From contig HF986665.1 of assembly GCA_000433175.1 (NCBI GenBank), positions 1 to 16,140 on the forward strand: DNA of 16,140 nucleotides. The letters run 5' to 3'. The stretch is from Prevotella sp. CAG:1058. GTDB taxonomy: Bacteria > Bacteroidota > Bacteroidia > Bacteroidales > Bacteroidaceae. The notes beneath the pieces are model-generated. The model saw only the letters and a list, made by a program, of their open reading frames with translations. It searched no databases and was not told the DNA's origin. The position numbers and the translations under genes were made by a program. Below are positions 13,986-16,140 of the stretch, in pieces. How positions within the stretch are numbered: position 1 is the first letter of the stretch; each line of letters starts with the position of its first letter.

Positions 13986-15821
13986 TTAATACCACTCTAT
14001 ATTTTCCTTTATAATCTTTGCAGGAGAACCTCCTACTACACAGTGTGGAGGTACATCTTTTGTTACAGTTGCATTTGCAGCGATAACAGAACCTTTGCCT
14101 ACTGTCACTCCCGGCATAACTGTACAACCAGAACAAAGCCATACATTGTCTTCTATATGTATTGGTGCATGGTTGTGATAATGGTCATTGATAATGACAT
14201 GTGGTCCATTCCAGTCACGGATAGACACGTTACGCCCTATTCTGACTCCGTTACCGATTGTTACTTCTTTTGCACACATGATGGTAAGACCAACATTAGC
14301 AGCACCCTGCCCAATAACTAATTTACCTCCATTAACAATCTCTATATAAGCACCATATCGTAAATTATATGGCATCCTGCCATATCTTGTTAACGGACCG
14401 TCATGTATTTCCAAAGTCGTACCAGCTTCCATCCTAAGACATGTCGGCATTCTCAATCCCTTTACAGAATTATTTCCATAAAGTAACGGTGCTTGGATAT
14501 TTATTTTTGCAGAAGGGTGAATATCAAATACAGAACTTGGCATTGTATAAATCACATGCCCTTCCTTAAAATTGCAAGATGTATTCTTTCGGTAATTTAT
14601 CTTTATGAAATTAATATATGCTCTAAAAGAGAAACCAAACTTCTTATATATAAAATAATATGGCTTTATTACATTTTTAATTCTTTGTTTTAAAGAAAGC
14701 GAATTAATATTATTTTTCGGAAAATATTTTTTTACTACATCATCAAAAGTACCATTATCAAGATCTTCAAAGAATGCTTTTCTATCTATTTTAGCGGGTT
14801 CAATAGGTTTGCGCAACGCTATATTGCCAGGCAATATTGACTCAAATCTTGTCTCTTTCCATTCGAACTTTTCTTTTGCTTGTTCAAAATACTCAATACC
14901 TTTTTTCGAATTGAGTAATATCATTGAGGTACCTATGTTATTGTCCAGATTTTTATCAACGTTTTCTATTCCCCAATAATCTGCAATTGTTATGTCGGCC
15001 ATACGTGGAAAGCCCTTGTACTGACAATGGTAACAACTGGGACGGCAGAAAACATTAGTATGGTAGCCACGACGGAAATCATCGTCCATACGCACACCAT
15101 AATAAACCTTACCATTATCAAAAACGACCTTACGCGTAAGGTTTCTCCAACCTAATTCCTTATTTTTTGCCTTGACGTATACAACCTTACCACCGTATTT
15201 CCGTTCCAAAGAATCCAAATACTTCCTATATACTTTAGGTGAATTTACCCCTCTGCATATAAAGTCTACAATAGTCAAGTTGTCGTAATCTTTCCTCAGG
15301 AATGAACGTAATGCGGCCATTTGGCATGGAGTTCCACATGCTAACACCTTTTCACCATTACGTAATAAATCCCTTATCTGTTTGTATAATCCTTCAGCCT
15401 TGCTTTGCAAGTATTTTGAACTGCGTAATCTTTTTAAATCTTCTTGGTTATTAGAAATATAATTACTTACGGAAAAGTCATCATTATACACAGCACCACT
15501 GACATAACCACCTTGAGCATACATAACATCCGCTAAGGCAGAAAATGCGCCACCGGAAGTACTGTCCCAACGAACACTCATATTCTTGTTGATAGCAGCT
15601 ATCGTATGGGCCGGCTTCTCAAAATCATTCTTTTTTAAATCTAAGATATGCAGTTCTGGGCATACTTTCTCACATAAACCACAATCAACACATTTGTCCT
15701 TATCGACTTCCGGATACCAAAAGCCTTCAATGTCTGTCTTCAATGTAATTGCATGATGCGCACAAACATCAACACATGCACAACATCCACAACACTTTGA
15801 CTTATCTTGAATCTGTATCAT
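13986..15821 (-). CDS. Fusion: 2[4Fe-4S] FrhB-like oxidoreductase + hexapeptide acyltransferase
   Basis: This is 611 residues from ATG 15821. Two ferredoxin sites come first: C10-x2-C13-x2-C16-x3-C20 and C44-x2-C47-x2-C50-x3-C54. The FrhB part (coenzyme F420 hydrogenase/dehydrogenase beta subunit family) spans about 70-350, with STSGGAFSAL (88-97), ACGTPCQMAALR (161-172), DFICRGVNSP (186-195) and C259/C263/C266 before ADITIADYWGI. After an AT-rich linker (about 355-425), a left-handed beta-helix acyltransferase runs from about 430 to 605, with NDHYHNHAPI (545-554, catalytic His candidates), MPGVTVGKGSVIAANATVTK and VVGGSPAKII. Stand-alone forms of both halves are common in polysaccharide loci. 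The F420 name is historical: no F420 genes are in view, and a flavin/Fe-S electron path is more likely. The frame opens to ATG 15881, but the ferredoxin fold starts at 15821. Its acceptor and reaction are unknown; one guess is reduction plus acylation of a repeat-unit sugar. Confidence 0.88.
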   Translation of the reverse strand: MIQIQDKSKCCGCCACVDVCAHHAITLKTDIEGFWYPEVDKDKCVDCGLCEKVCPELHILDLKKNDFEKPAHTIAAINKNMSVRWDSTSGGAFSALADVMYAQGGYVSGAVYNDDFSVSNYISNNQEDLKRLRSSKYLQSKAEGLYKQIRDLLRNGEKVLACGTPCQMAALRSFLRKDYDNLTIVDFICRGVNSPKVYRKYLDSLERKYGGKVVYVKAKNKELGWRNLTRKVVFDNGKVYYGVRMDDDFRRGYHTNVFCRPSCYHCQYKGFPRMADITIADYWGIENVDKNLDNNIGTSMILLNSKKGIEYFEQAKEKFEWKETRFESILPGNIALRKPIEPAKIDRKAFFEDLDNGTFDDVVKKYFPKNNINSLSLKQRIKNVIKPYYFIYKKFGFSFRAYINFIKINYRKNTSCNFKEGHVIYTMPSSVFDIHPSAKINIQAPLLYGNNSVKGLRMPTCLRMEAGTTLEIHDGPLTRYGRMPYNLRYGAYIEIVNGGKLVIGQGAANVGLTIMCAKEVTIGNGVRIGRNVSIRDWNGPHVIINDHYHNHAPIHIEDNVWLCSGCTVMPGVTVGKGSVIAANATVTKDVPPHCVVGGSPAKIIKENIEWY

Positions 15822-16140
15822 ATTTTTAAAATGTACTTTTTCAGAAGAAAAACGTTTTTTGAGAAAGATGACAACCAACATTAATTATACCGGTAAACGT
15901 TGCAGAAACGGCATATAAACGAAGGCTGCCATCTGTGATGTATTTATATTTTGAAGTATTACAATTTTGAAAAGCAAGCGGGTTTTGTAGCAAAACCAGG
16001 CGATTTTTGAGTAGTAATCAAGCGAGTTTCTACCAATTATCCATCTGAATAATTTTATGCTTTTATTCTACAAAATATTACCCGAAAAGGTGATTTCTTT
16101 TTTCCGGAAAAAATAAAAAAGATAATAAATCTTTACATTT
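15822..16140. other. Gene-free leader region upstream of the polysaccharide cluster
   Basis: I see no convincing gene on either strand in these 319 bases. They hold the CGTTT array (15895-15921), a perfect 7-bp hairpin GGTTTTG-TAG-CAAAACC (15981-15997), a loosely repeated CAAGCGnGTTT (15975 and 16019), and a 16-bp perfect palindrome TTTTTTCCGGAAAAAA (16098-16113). No - strand TTTG-N19/20-TAnnTTTG promoter is visible, so the cluster is either transcribed from beyond the right edge or uses a non-consensus promoter here. Confidence 0.6.
15895..15921 (-). repeat. Three CGTTT direct repeats with exact 11-bp spacing (candidate operator)
   Basis: On the - strand CGTTT occurs at 15921-15917, 15910-15906 and 15899-15895, each separated by 6 bp, so the period is one helical turn. 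The array lies 74 bp upstream of ATG 15821 of the first cluster gene in view. Direct repeats with an 11-bp period are typical of OmpR/PhoB-type response regulators, and repeats 1 and 3 (22 bp apart, GTT cores) also resemble LytTR-type sites. Function is inferred from spacing and position. Confidence 0.4.

Noticed and set aside
14043..14321. Open frames on the + strand opposite the fusion gene and other cluster genes
   Set aside because: They are antisense to clearly coding genes, are rich in Cys, Tyr and His without family motifs, and have no promoter.
15884..15889. TATAAT on the - strand just upstream of ATG 15881
   Set aside because: The primary sigma factor of this phylum uses TAnnTTTG rather than TATAAT, and no matching upstream element is placed correctly.
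16060..16085. Promoter-like TAATATTTTG on the - strand
   Set aside because: The spacing between TA and TTTG is 4 rather than 2 bases and no TTG or TTTG lies 19-21 bp upstream.
1..16140. CRISPR arrays, insertion sequences, transposases or toxin-antitoxin pairs
   Set aside because: No regularly spaced repeats of CRISPR length, no transposase motifs and no recognisable toxin or antitoxin were seen on either strand.

Overview
The window looks like a chromosomal segment from a Bacteroidales-type bacterium (phylum Bacteroidota). Three promoters match the phylum-specific layout TTTG/TTG - 19 to 20 bp - TAnnTTTG (ahead of the tRNA, ahead of a small orphan gene, and inside the polysaccharide cluster), and Shine-Dalgarno sites are scarce. 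Genus cannot be fixed. The left flank is very GC rich (sampled lines 63-70% G+C), which points away from low-GC Bacteroides species.

Left part (1-1531, + strand): the 3' end of a PLP-dependent aminotransferase-fold gene, most likely threonine-phosphate decarboxylase (cobD), followed by a complete cbiB. Together they make and attach the aminopropanol arm of cobalamin. Next come a promoter, a tRNA-Leu (anticodon TAG), and a bidirectional terminator hairpin. Base composition drops to about 17-45% right after the tRNA. The first gene on the AT-rich side is a small unrecognised protein gene (1992-2216, +) with its own promoter and an 18-bp perfect palindrome in its leader.

Right part (2229-15821, - strand): a tightly packed Wzx/Wzy-type surface polysaccharide (capsule or O-antigen-like) cluster transcribed right to left. 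In transcription order: an FrhB-like iron-sulfur oxidoreductase fused to a hexapeptide acyltransferase; an SDR epimerase/dehydratase; a Wzx flippase; a polysaccharide pyruvyl transferase; a GT2 glycosyltransferase; an EpsG-family (Wzy-type) polymerase; an internal promoter; a SAT-like acyltransferase; a GT4; a second acyltransferase whose 3' end is frameshifted; a GT4; a GT32; and a final GT4. Five glycosyltransferases would build a repeat unit, the acyl and pyruvyl transferases would decorate it, Wzx would flip it, and the EpsG-like protein would polymerise it. No initiating sugar-phosphate transferase, export genes or UpxY/UpxZ-type regulators are present; they would lie beyond the right edge or elsewhere.

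The points most worth a second look are the FrhB-acyltransferase fusion, the frameshifted acyltransferase, the internal promoter that splits the cluster, the orphan gene with its palindrome, and three CGTTT repeats at exact 11-bp spacing upstream of the first cluster gene.
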